The notes below the pieces were generated by a model, which was given only the letters and a program-made list of their open reading frames with translations, did no database searches and was not told the DNA's origin. Positions 41,935 through 55,139 of a stretch of 64,000 nucleotides of DNA are shown piece after piece. Made by a program: the position numbers and the translations under genes. The stretch's first letter is position 1. Each line of letters starts with the position of its first letter. Source of the DNA: Polaromonas sp. C04 (GTDB taxonomy: Bacteria > Pseudomonadota > Gammaproteobacteria > Burkholderiales > Burkholderiaceae_C); assembly GCF_002002705.1 (NCBI RefSeq), contig NZ_MUNS01000039.1:1-64000 (forward strand). Reading direction: 5' to 3'.

Positions 41935-42717
41935 TCAGCGCGACAAGCCCGGGAAACTCGGGAAATTCCATTTGAACAAGGGCACATTCTGGTTCTGCTG
42001 GGTCGGGTTCTGATCGGTATCCGCGTCCGGCCCGCTGCCGATCCTGCCACCCCGGACCTGCAGGAAAATATCGCGCGTGAAGCTGTATTTGTCGAGCGCA
42101 GCCTCATCCAGCAAGGCGCTGGCCCGGAGCAAACTCGCGCGCGTCGACACCGTTTGCAACAGATAAAGCTCATTGCGGTCGGTGGCGGGGTTCACGCGCG
42201 AAATCAGATTGCCCTGCCAGTCGACCGGCAGGGCGGCGGTGTCGCGCACGGTGGACGGCCCGAGCAGCGGCAGCACCAGGTACGGCCCGGTCGGCACGCC
42301 CCAGCGCGCCAGCGTGCGGCCGAAATCTTCCTTGTGCCGGGGAATGCCCGCTTCGCCGGCAATGTCCAGCAGGCCGCCCAGGCCAAACACGGTGTTGAAG
42401 GAAAAGCGCATCGCGCTTTCAGCCGCATCCTGGCCATGCAGTTGCAGCACGCTGTTCACGGCCGACCAGGCGTCGCCCAGGTTGCCGAAAAAATTACTCA
42501 CGCCGGTACGCGCCACGGCAGGCGTGACCTTGACATAGGCCGTCGCGACCGGTTTCAGGACGGCGTCATCGACCGCATCATTGAATTTGGAAACGCTGCG
42601 GTTGAAGGGCTCGAACGGATCGCGCGGATTCGCACTGGGGCCGGTGGCGCACCCCGATAACAAGACAAACACGGCCAACGCCCCCGCCCAGGCTGCACGG
42701 ACAGCTCTTCTTTTCAT
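41935..42717 (-). CDS. mlaA: Outer-membrane lipoprotein MlaA (VacJ)
   Basis: A 260-residue lipoprotein with signal peptide MKRRAVRAAWAGALAVFVLL and lipobox LLSGC (Cys at residue 23). The VacJ core has DPFEPFNRSVSKFND and the segment around GPYLVLPLLGPSTVRD. MlaA removes misplaced phospholipid from the outer leaflet. An upstream in-frame ATG at 42747 overlaps the mlaD stop (ATGA) and could be the coupled start, adding ten residues before the signal peptide. Having mlaA inside the mla operon, between mlaD and mlaC, is the usual betaproteobacterial order. Confidence 0.94.
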   Translation of the reverse strand: MKRRAVRAAWAGALAVFVLLSGCATGPSANPRDPFEPFNRSVSKFNDAVDDAVLKPVATAYVKVTPAVARTGVSNFFGNLGDAWSAVNSVLQLHGQDAAESAMRFSFNTVFGLGGLLDIAGEAGIPRHKEDFGRTLARWGVPTGPYLVLPLLGPSTVRDTAALPVDWQGNLISRVNPATDRNELYLLQTVSTRASLLRASALLDEAALDKYSFTRDIFLQVRGGRIGSGPDADTDQNPTQQNQNVPLFKWNFPSFPGLSR

Positions 42718-42743
42718 GGCAATCGACGGATACTCACACGCGT

Positions 42744-43232
42744 TCATTTTTTACTGGCTGCCCCCGGGGAAGAAGGCCCTTCGGCCGCCTTGCTGTACAA
42801 AAACTGGCTGATCAGATTTTCCAGCACCACGGCCGACTGGGTGCTGGTAATGGTATCGCCGGCGACCAGCATTTTGGCGTCGGCACCGGCTTCGATGCCG
42901 ATGTATTGCTCACCCAGCAGGCCGCTGGTGAGAATTTTCAGCGAACTGTCCTTGGGGAAAGCGTAGCCGCTGTCCATCGACAGTGTGACACGGGCCTGAT
43001 AAGACTTGTCATCAAACGTAATCGATTCGACGCGTCCCACCACCACCCCCGCGCTCTTCACGGCCGCCTTGGGCTTGAGCCCGCCGATATTGTCGAATTT
43101 GGCAGTCAGCCGGTAGGTGGACTGGAAATTCAGCGACAGCAGATTGGCCGATTGCAACGCGAGGAACAGCAGCGCCGCGGCGCCGATCAAGACGAACAAT
43201 CCGACCCATAAATCACTTTTGGAGCGTTGCAT
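42744..43232 (-). CDS. mlaD: Phospholipid transporter MCE-domain protein MlaD
   Basis: A 162-residue MlaD with one N-terminal membrane helix (WVGLFVLIGAAALLFLAL) and one MCE domain (YRLTAKFDNIGGLKPKAAVK onward, with LGEQYIGIEAG near 110). It forms the periplasmic hexameric ring of the transporter. ATG at 43232 has an AAGGA ribosome site and a family-like N-terminus. It lies 14 bp after mlaE. Confidence 0.95.
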   Translation of the reverse strand: MQRSKSDLWVGLFVLIGAAALLFLALQSANLLSLNFQSTYRLTAKFDNIGGLKPKAAVKSAGVVVGRVESITFDDKSYQARVTLSMDSGYAFPKDSSLKILTSGLLGEQYIGIEAGADAKMLVAGDTITSTQSAVVLENLISQFLYSKAAEGPSSPGAASKK

Positions 43233-43246
43233 GGCATCCTTCCCAA

Positions 43247-44029
43247 TCAAATACTAAACATCAGCGCGGTCAGAACGAAGTCCAGACCCAGGACCGCCAG
43301 AGACGCCACCACCACCGTACGCGTGGTGGCGCGCGAAACTCCCTCGGGCGTTGGCTGCGCCTCGAACCCCTGCAAGAGCGCAATGAAGGTCACGGTGAAG
43401 CCGAACACGATGCTTTTGAGCACGCCATTGCCCACGTCGGCCCAGACATCCACACCGCCCTGCATCTGGCTCCAGAACGAGCCCGAATCGACCCCGATCA
43501 TCAGCACCCCGACAACCCAGCCGCCAATGATGCCGACCGCGCTGAACACCGCCGCCAGCAGCGGCATGGCAATCACGCCGCCCCAGAAACGCGGCGCCAG
43601 GATGCGGCTGACCGGATCCACCGCCATCATCTCCATGGCCGAGAGCTGCTCGCCCGCCTTCATCAGGCCGATGCCCGCCGTGAGCGAGGTGCCGGCGCGT
43701 CCGGCAAACAGCAGCGCGGTGATGACCGGCCCGAGCTCGCGCACCAGGCCAAGCGCGACCAGCAGGCCCAGCGCGTCCGACGAGCCGTAGCGCTGCAGCG
43801 TGTAGTAGCCCTGCAGCGCGAGCACGAAGCCGACGAACAGGCCCGACACGGTGATGATGGCCAGCGAGTAATTGCCCAGAAAATGGATCTGGTCGCGAAT
43901 CAGCCCGAAGCGCCGAAAGCTCGGTCCGGCCAGGGACAGCAGGCGCACGAACAGGCGCGTGGCGCGGCCGATGTCGGCGAGCTTGCTGCGCACCGCGAAC
44001 CCCACGTCGGACGGCTTGTACCAGCTCAT
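43247..44029 (-). CDS. mlaE: Phospholipid transporter permease MlaE
   Basis: A 260-residue MlaE/YrbE permease with five to six membrane helices. LRELGPVITALLFAGRAGTS-type sequence (here VRELGPVITALLFAGRAGTS) and the coupling motif KAGEQLSAMEMMAVDP are diagnostic. It works with MlaF, MlaD and MlaB in lipid asymmetry maintenance. Its ATG overlaps the mlaF stop by 4 bp. Confidence 0.96.
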   Translation of the reverse strand: MSWYKPSDVGFAVRSKLADIGRATRLFVRLLSLAGPSFRRFGLIRDQIHFLGNYSLAIITVSGLFVGFVLALQGYYTLQRYGSSDALGLLVALGLVRELGPVITALLFAGRAGTSLTAGIGLMKAGEQLSAMEMMAVDPVSRILAPRFWGGVIAMPLLAAVFSAVGIIGGWVVGVLMIGVDSGSFWSQMQGGVDVWADVGNGVLKSIVFGFTVTFIALLQGFEAQPTPEGVSRATTRTVVVASLAVLGLDFVLTALMFSI

Positions 44030-44868
44030 CGGCCTGCTCCCCGCCGCGACGCGGCAGCGGGGCCGTCACCAAAATCCTGCGCGATCGACGGGCCGGGGTA
44101 GTGAAAGTGCACCGGCCCGTCGGGCAGCGCATTCACGAACTGGTGCACCAGCGGGTCCTGGCTGTGGCGGACCTCGTCGGGCGTGCCCTGCGCGGCGATC
44201 TTGCCGTTGGCCAGGATGATGACCTGGTCGGCGATGCGAAAGGTCTCGTCCAGATCGTGCGACACCACAATGCTGGTGAGCCCCATGGTGTCGTTGAGCT
44301 GGCGGATCAGGCGCGCTGCCGTGCCGAGCGAAATCGGGTCCAGCCCCGCGAACGGTTCGTCGTACATCACCAGCTCGGGGTCGAGCGCAATCGCGCGGGC
44401 CAGCGCCACGCGGCGCGCCATGCCGCCGGACACCTCTGCGGGCATCAGGTCGCGCGCGCCGCGCAGGCCCACGGCATTGAGCTTCATCAGCACGATGTCG
44501 CGGATCAGGACCTCGGGCAGGTCGGTGTGCTCGCGCAGCGGGAAGGCGACGTTGTCGAACACGTTCGAATCGGTGAACAGGGCGCCAAACTGGAACAGCA
44601 TGCCCATGCGCCGGCGCGCGGCGTACAGCGCCGCCCGGTCCATCTTGCCGACGTCCGCGCCATTGAGCAGCAACTCGCCGCGCTGTGCCCTGTACTGGCC
44701 GCCGATCAGGCGCAGCACCGTGGTCTTGCCGCCGCCCGAGGCGCCCATCAGCGCCGTGACCTTGCCGCGCGGGACAGTCAGTGAGATGTCGTCCAGAACC
44801 ACGCGCTCGCCATAACCAAAGGTCAGGCCGCGGATGTCGATGAGCGATTCAGGGTTGGGTGCAGTCAT
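44026..44868 (-). CDS. mlaF: Phospholipid transporter ATP-binding protein MlaF
   Basis: A 280-residue ABC ATPase with Walker A GASGGGKTT, signature EVSGGMARRVALARAIALD, Walker B LVMYDEPFAGLDP and switch His in VVSHDLDETFRIAD. The FAGLDP form is typical of MlaF/Ttg2A. The ATG at 44868 is the only good start, yet it has no Shine-Dalgarno site and lies 7 nt after a terminator-type hairpin that ends gltD. First gene of mlaFEDACB. Confidence 0.95.
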   Translation of the reverse strand: MTAPNPESLIDIRGLTFGYGERVVLDDISLTVPRGKVTALMGASGGGKTTVLRLIGGQYRAQRGELLLNGADVGKMDRAALYAARRRMGMLFQFGALFTDSNVFDNVAFPLREHTDLPEVLIRDIVLMKLNAVGLRGARDLMPAEVSGGMARRVALARAIALDPELVMYDEPFAGLDPISLGTAARLIRQLNDTMGLTSIVVSHDLDETFRIADQVIILANGKIAAQGTPDEVRHSQDPLVHQFVNALPDGPVHFHYPGPSIAQDFGDGPAAASRRGAGR

Positions 44869-44901
44869 AAAACACAAAAGCCGGATTCATCCCGGCTTTT
44901 G
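44869..44901 (-). terminator. Rho-independent terminator between gltD and mlaF
   Basis: CAAAAGCCGG and CCGGCTTTTG form a perfect 10-bp stem with a 7-nt loop (44875-44901), followed on the minus strand by TGTTTT. It is 32 bp after the gltD stop and directly abuts the mlaF start codon. Confidence 0.82.
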
Positions 44902-44932
44902 CATGATAAGGGATAACACCCATAGGCGAATT

Positions 44933-46399
44933 TCAGCGTGGCAGCTCGCTAAACCCCATCAGAAATTCATCCACCGCGCGCGCGGCCTGCCGGCCCTCGC
45001 GAATCGCCCAGACCACCAGGCTCTGGCCGCGGCGCATGTCGCCTGCCGCGAACACGCCGGGGACGTTGGTGGCGTAGCCACCGACCGCCTCCGTGCCGGC
45101 CCTGGCATTGCCCCTGGCGTCTTTTTCCACGCCGAAGCCCTCCAGGATGCTGCCCACCGGCGCGGTGAACCCCATGGCCAGCAGCACCAGATCGGCCCTC
45201 AAGGTCTGCTCGGAACCGGGCACTTCCACCATCTTGCCGTCCTTCCATTCGACGCGCACCGTGGTCAGCCCCGTGACCTTGCCTTTTTCCCCGGCAAAGG
45301 CCTTGGTGGAGATGGCGAATTCGCGCTCGCAGCCCTCCTGGTGGGAGGAGGAGGTGCGCAGCTTGATCGGCCAGTAGGGCCAGGTCATGGGCCGGTTTTC
45401 CTCGATCGGCGGCTGCGGCAGCAGTTCGAACTGCGTCACGCTCGCGGCCCCGTGGCGGTTGCTGGTGCCGACGCAGTCGGAGCCGGTATCGCCGCCGCCG
45501 ATCACGATCACGTGCTTGCCGGCCGCGGAGATCTGGCCCTTGACCTTGTCCCCCGCGTTGACCTTGTTTTGCTGCGGCAGGAATTCCATCGCGAAATGGA
45601 TGCCATCGAGCTCGCGCCCCGGCACCGGCAGGTCGCGCGACTGCTCGGCACCGCCCGTCAACATCACCGCATCAAAGTCCTTTTGCAACTGCTCGGGCGT
45701 GATGGTTGCCGTGGCCCAGTTGATGACCTTCGAGTCTTTCGGCAACTGCCCGATCATCACGCCGGTGCGAAACGTGACGCCTTCCTTTTGCATCTGCCCG
45801 ATGCGCCGGTCGATGTGCTTTTTCTCCATCTTGAAGTCGGGAATGCCGTAGCGCAGCAGGCCGCCGATGCGGTCGTTCTTCTCGAACAGTGTCACGTCGT
45901 GGCCGGCGCGCGCGAGTTGCTGCGCCGCCGCCAGGCCCGCCGGGCCGGAGCCGACCACCGCCACTTTTTTGCCGGTCTTGTGCGCGGCCACGCGCGGCAC
46001 GACCCAGCCCTCGGCCCAGGCGCGGTCGATGATCGCGTGCTCGATCGACTTGATGCCCACCGCGTCGTCATTGATGTTGAGCACACAGGCCGCCTCGCAC
46101 GGCGCGGGGCAGATGCGGCCCGTGAACTCGGGAAAGTTGTTGGTCGAATCGAGCACCGCGAACGCGTTCTTCCAGTCGCCCCGGTACACCAGGTCGTTGA
46201 AGTCGGGAATGATGTTGTTGACGGGGCAGCCGCTGCTGCAAAACGGCGTGCCGCAGTCCATGCAGCGCGCGGCCTGGACCCTTGAATGTGCGTCATCGAG
46301 CCCGATGACGAACTCCTTGTAGTTTTTGACGCGCTCGGCGACGGGCTTGTAGCCCTCCTCGATGCGCCCGAATTCCATGAAGCCGGTGATTTTTCCCAT
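44933..46399 (-). CDS. gltD: Glutamate synthase small subunit
   Basis: A 488-residue GltD. An N-terminal 4Fe-4S domain has Cys residues in [17 protein letters not shown] and CPAPCEAAC. It is followed by FAD-binding [15 protein letters not shown] (near 147) and NADPH-binding [11 protein letters not shown] (near 285). It passes electrons from NADPH to GltB for 2-oxoglutarate plus glutamine to two glutamates. It lies 20 bp after gltB and ends before a strong terminator. Confidence 0.97.
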   Translation of the reverse strand: MGKITGFMEFGRIEEGYKPVAERVKNYKEFVIGLDDAHSRVQAARCMDCGTPFCSSGCPVNNIIPDFNDLVYRGDWKNAFAVLDSTNNFPEFTGRICPAPCEAACVLNINDDAVGIKSIEHAIIDRAWAEGWVVPRVAAHKTGKKVAVVGSGPAGLAAAQQLARAGHDVTLFEKNDRIGGLLRYGIPDFKMEKKHIDRRIGQMQKEGVTFRTGVMIGQLPKDSKVINWATATITPEQLQKDFDAVMLTGGAEQSRDLPVPGRELDGIHFAMEFLPQQNKVNAGDKVKGQISAAGKHVIVIGGGDTGSDCVGTSNRHGAASVTQFELLPQPPIEENRPMTWPYWPIKLRTSSSHQEGCEREFAISTKAFAGEKGKVTGLTTVRVEWKDGKMVEVPGSEQTLRADLVLLAMGFTAPVGSILEGFGVEKDARGNARAGTEAVGGYATNVPGVFAAGDMRRGQSLVVWAIREGRQAARAVDEFLMGFSELPR

Positions 46400-46419
46400 G
46401 ATTCCTGTCCTGTCGATTC

Positions 46420-51264
<4,845 letters not shown>

Positions 51265-51297
51265 GGCGCGCTCCTTCAGTGTTTCGCAAAGAAACCG

Positions 51298-51326
51298 AGT
51301 TTAGTGCAGCGCAGCAATAATTCCAA
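51298..51326 (-). promoter_or_regulatory. Possible sigma-70 promoter of gltB
   Basis: On the minus strand TTGGAA (51326-51321), a 17-nt spacer and TAAACT (51303-51298) lie 33 nt before the gltB ATG, which has AAGGAG 7 nt upstream. The RAYT element end starts only 12 bp further upstream at 51338. Confidence 0.4.
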
Positions 51327-51349
51327 GAAAAATAATTGGGGTCAGATTC

Positions 51350-51444
51350 TAATTAACTACCTAGTAACCAATCTAATTAATAAATAGGGACAAATCAAAA
51401 TTGATAGCAATATATGCTGATGAAATAATGACCAAGCGCATTTC
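51350..51444. other. AT-rich non-coding part of the RAYT element
   Basis: About 95 bp of notably A+T-rich DNA in an otherwise G+C-rich window. It includes AAATTGATAGCAAT (51391-51404), half of a family-1 17-mer with a decayed left arm. No gene is seen. Confidence 0.5.
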
Positions 51445-52143
51445 TCAGGGAGAATCCGGCCTTCTCACCGGCCGCCCGGCCTGTGCCTTGCTCACGCGCC
51501 GCTGAGTGCGCCTTTGCAGATCGGCCACAAAGTCGGGCTCACCGAGCGCCCAGCCGCGCAAGGCCGACTCCGTCAACGCAGCCTGCTGCTTCGCGTCGAC
51601 ACCCGCGCGCACCAGCTCGGCATACGCCGCCTCGCGCGCGAATGGCGTGTTACCCAGCGCCCAGTACAGCGGGTGCGGCGTGATCAGCCGGTCGGCACGC
51701 AATCCCACGTTGTGGGCGTAGCTGGACCACGGATAATCGCGCGCCTCGGCCACCAGCCCCGCGCGCACCGGATTGAGGTCGATATACACCATGCACGCCA
51801 GCAGGTAGCGCTCGGTCTGAATCAGGGTGGATCGGTAGCGCCCCTCCCACAGCGTGCCGCTGCGCCCTTGCGCATCGTTGAAATAACGCACATAACGCCG
51901 CCCCACCGCCTGCATCATCTGCGGCAGTGCTTCGGCCGACTCGGGCGTGGCCAGCAGGTGGAAGTGATTCGTCATCAGCACGTACGAATGCAGCGCGACG
52001 CCGAACTTGCGCGCGTTGTCCTGCAGCAGGTCCAGCAGCATCTGGTAGTCGCCTGCAGACGCAAAAATGGCCTGGCGGTTGTTGCCGCGCTGGATCACAT
52101 GGTGCGGGTAGCCGGGAATGGTGAGACGGGGAAGGCGGGCCAT
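51445..52143 (-). CDS. REP-associated tyrosine transposase (RAYT, Y1/HUH type)
   Basis: A 232-residue transposase of the IS200-like Y1 superfamily. The N-terminus reads MARLPRLTIPGYPHHVIQRG, and the HUH metal motif is in MTNHFHLLATP near residue 60. VGRRYVRYFN, the WEGRYRSTLI segment and YIDLNPVRAGLV are RAYT signatures. Such single-copy domesticated transposases bind and move REP palindromes in trans. The C-terminal 60 residues are basic. It lies between gltB and a methyltransferase gene, bounded by inverted repeats. Confidence 0.93.
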   Translation of the reverse strand: MARLPRLTIPGYPHHVIQRGNNRQAIFASAGDYQMLLDLLQDNARKFGVALHSYVLMTNHFHLLATPESAEALPQMMQAVGRRYVRYFNDAQGRSGTLWEGRYRSTLIQTERYLLACMVYIDLNPVRAGLVAEARDYPWSSYAHNVGLRADRLITPHPLYWALGNTPFAREAAYAELVRAGVDAKQQAALTESALRGWALGEPDFVADLQRRTQRRVSKAQAGRPVRRPDSP

Positions 52144-52174
52144 GACAATGATGATAGGGCTGCGATCCGCCTCA

Positions 52175-53068
52175 TCATAATTGGAATCTGACCCCCATTA
52201 ATTTGGGCGCAAGCTTGAACCGGCTCTGCAGCAACTCGGTCAGGCCAAACTCTTCCAGCACCGCGCGCAGCCGCTCGGCGGCGCTGCGTTTTTTCTGGCC
52301 GTTGTAGCGCGCGATGATGAGCTCGTTCTTCAGGCTGTGCTCCCAGCCGACCAGCTCGGTCACCGTGACCTGGTAGCCGCTGGCCTCCAGGTACAGGCAG
52401 CGCAGCACGTTGGTGATCTGGCTGCCCAGTTCGCGCGTGTGCAGCGGATGGCGCCAGAGCTCGGCCAGCGGCGTGCGCGCGAGCGCCAGCGCCTTGTTCT
52501 GGCGCAGGCAGCTCGCCACCTCCGCCTGGCAGCACGGCACCAGCACCATGAACTGCGCGTGCTTTTGCAGGCCGAACGCGATCGCGTCGTCGGTCGCGGT
52601 GTCGCAGGCATGCAGCGCCGTGACCACGTCGATCCGCTCCGGCAGCTCGGCGGACTCGGCCGACTCGGCAACGCTGAGGTTCAGGAAACGCATGCGCTTG
52701 AAGCCCAGCCGTGCGGCCAGTTCGCGCGACTTCTGCACCAGCTCGGGCCGGGTCTCGATGCCGTAGATCTGCCCCGCCGGCAGCGCCTTGAAAAACAGGT
52801 CGTAGAGGATGAAGCCCAGGTACGACTTGCCGGCGCCGTGGTCGGCCAGCGTGATGCCCGCGTCCGACGCCGGCAGCTCCAGCAGCAGCTTCTCGATGAA
52901 CTGGTACAGATGGTAGACCTGCTTGAGCTTGCGCCGCGAGTTCTGGTTGAGCTTGCCCTCGCGCGTGAGGATGTGCAGCTCCTTGAGCAGTTCGAGCGAC
53001 TGGCCGGGGCGGATTTCGGGTTCGATGGCAGGCGCAGCACCCGCGGGCGCAATTTTGGGAGGCTTCAT
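52175..53068 (-). CDS. SAM-dependent methyltransferase family protein
   Basis: A 297-residue class I methyltransferase-like protein. The SAM-binding loop is ITLADHGAGKSYLGFILYDLF (near 74-94), followed by ALHACDTATDDAIAFGL and VPCCQAEVAS, the pattern of the Methyltransf_32-type (RNA-modifying candidates) group. The substrate is unknown. The final codons (LMGVRFQL and stop) are supplied by the right inverted end of the RAYT element, so the original C-terminus has been replaced. The start MKPPKIAPAGAAP is the first in frame. The role is inferred from fold only. Confidence 0.85.
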   Translation of the reverse strand: MKPPKIAPAGAAPAIEPEIRPGQSLELLKELHILTREGKLNQNSRRKLKQVYHLYQFIEKLLLELPASDAGITLADHGAGKSYLGFILYDLFFKALPAGQIYGIETRPELVQKSRELAARLGFKRMRFLNLSVAESAESAELPERIDVVTALHACDTATDDAIAFGLQKHAQFMVLVPCCQAEVASCLRQNKALALARTPLAELWRHPLHTRELGSQITNVLRCLYLEASGYQVTVTELVGWEHSLKNELIIARYNGQKKRSAAERLRAVLEEFGLTELLQSRFKLAPKLMGVRFQL

Positions 53069-53163
53069 GGCGCGATCTTGCCACGCGGGGGTATGGATCC
53101 CGGCTCAAGGCCGGAATGACAACATGCGGGACAAAAATGACAAGGTTCGAGGTGGGTTGCGGC

Positions 53164-53769
53164 TCAGGCCTGCCCGGGTTTGCCCGGTGTCGGCCCAACA
53201 CCCAGCGCGTCCCAGCCCGCGTGGCCCAGTTTTTCCAGCGTCTGCATATTGGCCTCGAAAATCTGCCCGGCCTCGGGAAACGCCGCCACGGCGCGGTCCA
53301 TGCTGTCTTCGCGCAGCAGGTGCAGCGTGGGGTATGGCGCACGGTTCGTGAAGTTGGTGATGTCGTCCGCGTCGGTGCCGGCGAACTGGTAGTGCGGGTG
53401 AAAACTGGCGATCTGGACGATGCCTTCCAGCTCGAGCCGGAGCAGGGCCGCGTCCGCCTCGGCCAGAAAATCGTTGAAGTCGGCGAACCGCTGCAAACCA
53501 TGCGGCGCTATCAAAAGCGTAGTGTCCCGCGCTTGCGGGTCCTGGGTTACAAGGTCTTCTAGCTCAAATTCCAGATCGGTCAGCAGCGCCTGCGGGTCGC
53601 GCGCGCTGCTCACCGCATAGTGAATCTGCCCCTTCACATGCACCGCCTTCGCAAACGGGCACAGGTTCAGGCCAATCACTGCGCGCTCCAGCCAGCGGCG
53701 CATGTCCTGCCGCACGGTGGCGTGAAAAGCTGGCAAGTCCTGTGGCGGCGTTGGTTCGTGTTCGTTCAT
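53164..53769 (-). CDS. DUF1415 family protein
   Basis: A 201-residue DUF1415 protein. The N-terminal WLERAVIGLNLCPFAKAV and the stretch FADFNDFLAEADAAL followed by GIVQIASFHPHYQFAG are the family's most conserved parts, with Cys and His residues that could bind metal. No function is established. Codons for TLLIA coincide with a family-1 17-mer with a neighbouring CCCGC/GCGGG hairpin. It begins 1 bp after the MFS transporter gene, so the two are co-transcribed. Confidence 0.88.
   Translation of the reverse strand: MNEHEPTPPQDLPAFHATVRQDMRRWLERAVIGLNLCPFAKAVHVKGQIHYAVSSARDPQALLTDLEFELEDLVTQDPQARDTTLLIAPHGLQRFADFNDFLAEADAALLRLELEGIVQIASFHPHYQFAGTDADDITNFTNRAPYPTLHLLREDSMDRAVAAFPEAGQIFEANMQTLEKLGHAGWDALGVGPTPGKPGQA
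53507..53541 (+). repeat. Family-1 repeat within the DUF1415 gene
   Basis: GCTATCAAAAGCGTAGT (last base differs from the arm) followed by CCCGCGCTTGCGGG, a second hairpin in the same relative place as in the long copies. The reading frame is kept. Confidence 0.55.
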
Positions 53770-53770
53770 G

Positions 53771-55027
53771 TCAACGCTCCGGTTGCAAGGATGGGGGCTC
53801 CAGCGATTGGATCAGGCGCCCGATCTGCCCCGCCAGCGCCAGGCCCAGCAGCGAGCAGGCGCCCGTGACGGCCCAGGTCCATTGCCAGCCACCCACGCGG
53901 CTGGCGACCCACGCGACCAGCGGCGGCCCGACAAACTGGCCGAAGGACGACCATTGCTGCATCCAGCCGACCGTGGTGGAGACGGTGCGCTCGCTCGGCG
54001 CGAGCTTGACCGCGAGCGAGAACAGCGTGCCCGGAATCACGCCGCCGATCATCGAGAACAGCAGCACTGCCGCGTAGCGCAACAGCGGCGGCAGGCCGCT
54101 GCCGTGCAGCTCCGCAAAGGCGGCCACTGTGCCCAGCCCCATGGTGACGAAGCCCGCATACAGCAGCACGCGCGGACGCACGCCGCGCTGCAACAGCCGG
54201 CCCGAGGCAATGTTGCCCACCATGTTGATCGCCGCCGCCAGCGCCGTGAGCGCGCCGGTGGCGGCACCCGAGAACCCGGCCTGCGCGTAGATGGAGGGCA
54301 AAAATCCGATCACGGCCAGCCACTGCCCCGAATACACGGCAAAACTGAGCGCCACCAGCCACGGGCCGCGCGCCGTGAGCGTCTGGCGCAGGCGCTGCGG
54401 CCAGCTGTGCACGGCCCCGGCCGGGCTCGCGCCCGGGGGGGCGGCATGCCGATGGCGGTCGGCCGGCACCGCCCACGCCAGCCACAACGTCATCGCGAAA
54501 GACGTGCCCGCCAGCAGCCACCACCACGTCTGCCAGCTCGTCGCGCCAATGAACACCGGCCCGAGCAACAGCGCCACGGCGGCGCCAAACGGCATATAGG
54601 TGCCCCACAGGCCCAGCATGACGGGCAGGCGCCGCGGCGCCACCAGCAGGCGGATCAGGCTGGGCGCCGGCACGGTCGCGAGCAGAAAGCCAAAACCCTC
54701 GACCGCACGCAGCCCCAGCAAGGCAGAGGCGTCGTGCGCCCAGCCGCCCAGCGCGCCGGCCGCCGACAGGATCAGCAGCCCGGCCACCATGCTGCGCTTG
54801 AGCCCCAGGCCGTCGGCCGCGAGCCCCACGGCCAGCCCCAAGGTCATGCCGGCCAGTTGCACCAGCGAGAGCAGAAAACCCGCCTGCACCAGCGTTACCC
54901 CGAGCGCCTCGCGCAGCACCGGAATGGCGGGCGGCAGCTTGCCCACGTGCAGCGCTGCGCTCACCCCCGCCAGAATGACGATGAGCGCCGGGTCGATGCC
55001 CTTCGCCGCAGCAGCCTGGCGGCTCAT
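53771..55027 (-). CDS. MFS transporter
   Basis: A 418-residue major facilitator with about twelve hydrophobic segments. The loop 2-3 region reads GLAADGLGLKRSMVAGLL (GxxxD-x-x-G-x-K/R-x-x-x type), and WGTYMPFGAAVALLLGP lies in helix 5. It resembles CynX/NarK-like permeases, but the substrate cannot be named. It is upstream of and nearly touching the DUF1415 gene. A partial family-2 sequence lies just upstream of its start region (55113-55138). Confidence 0.88.
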   Translation of the reverse strand: MSRQAAAAKGIDPALIVILAGVSAALHVGKLPPAIPVLREALGVTLVQAGFLLSLVQLAGMTLGLAVGLAADGLGLKRSMVAGLLILSAAGALGGWAHDASALLGLRAVEGFGFLLATVPAPSLIRLLVAPRRLPVMLGLWGTYMPFGAAVALLLGPVFIGATSWQTWWWLLAGTSFAMTLWLAWAVPADRHRHAAPPGASPAGAVHSWPQRLRQTLTARGPWLVALSFAVYSGQWLAVIGFLPSIYAQAGFSGAATGALTALAAAINMVGNIASGRLLQRGVRPRVLLYAGFVTMGLGTVAAFAELHGSGLPPLLRYAAVLLFSMIGGVIPGTLFSLAVKLAPSERTVSTTVGWMQQWSSFGQFVGPPLVAWVASRVGGWQWTWAVTGACSLLGLALAGQIGRLIQSLEPPSLQPER

Positions 55028-55112
55028 TCGGAAACCTCCGCGCGACGCGCTGCGGTATTGGTTACGACGTCACAAGCGCTTCGCGCAGTTGTGAGTCTTC
55101 GCCGCAACTTCG

Positions 55113-55138
55113 TTGTCGCCTTGGGAGCGGCCCGGCGG
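55113..55138 (-). repeat. Partial family-2 repeat between the MFS and dgt genes
   Basis: Minus strand GCCGCCGGGCCGCTCCCAAGG matches the first 21 bases of the 23518 copy except for one substitution and one inserted base. The rest of the element is absent. Confidence 0.5.
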
Positions 55139-55139
55139 C

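Larger units (their letters stand above)
51338..52195. mobile_element. RAYT element with 18-bp terminal inverted repeats
   Basis: The left end begins GGGGTCAGATTCTAATTA (51338) and the right end finishes TAATTGGAATCTGACCCC (52195). These are inverted copies matching at 17 of 18 positions. The 858-bp interval encloses one transposase gene and about 100 bp of AT-rich DNA at the gltB side. No target duplication is evident. The right end overlaps the methyltransferase stop. Confidence 0.75.

Noticed and set aside
53085-53120. CCCGGCTCAAGGCCGG hairpin between the methyltransferase and DUF1415 genes
   Set aside because: The stem is short and there is no T-run on either strand, so I did not call it a terminator; only one copy is seen.
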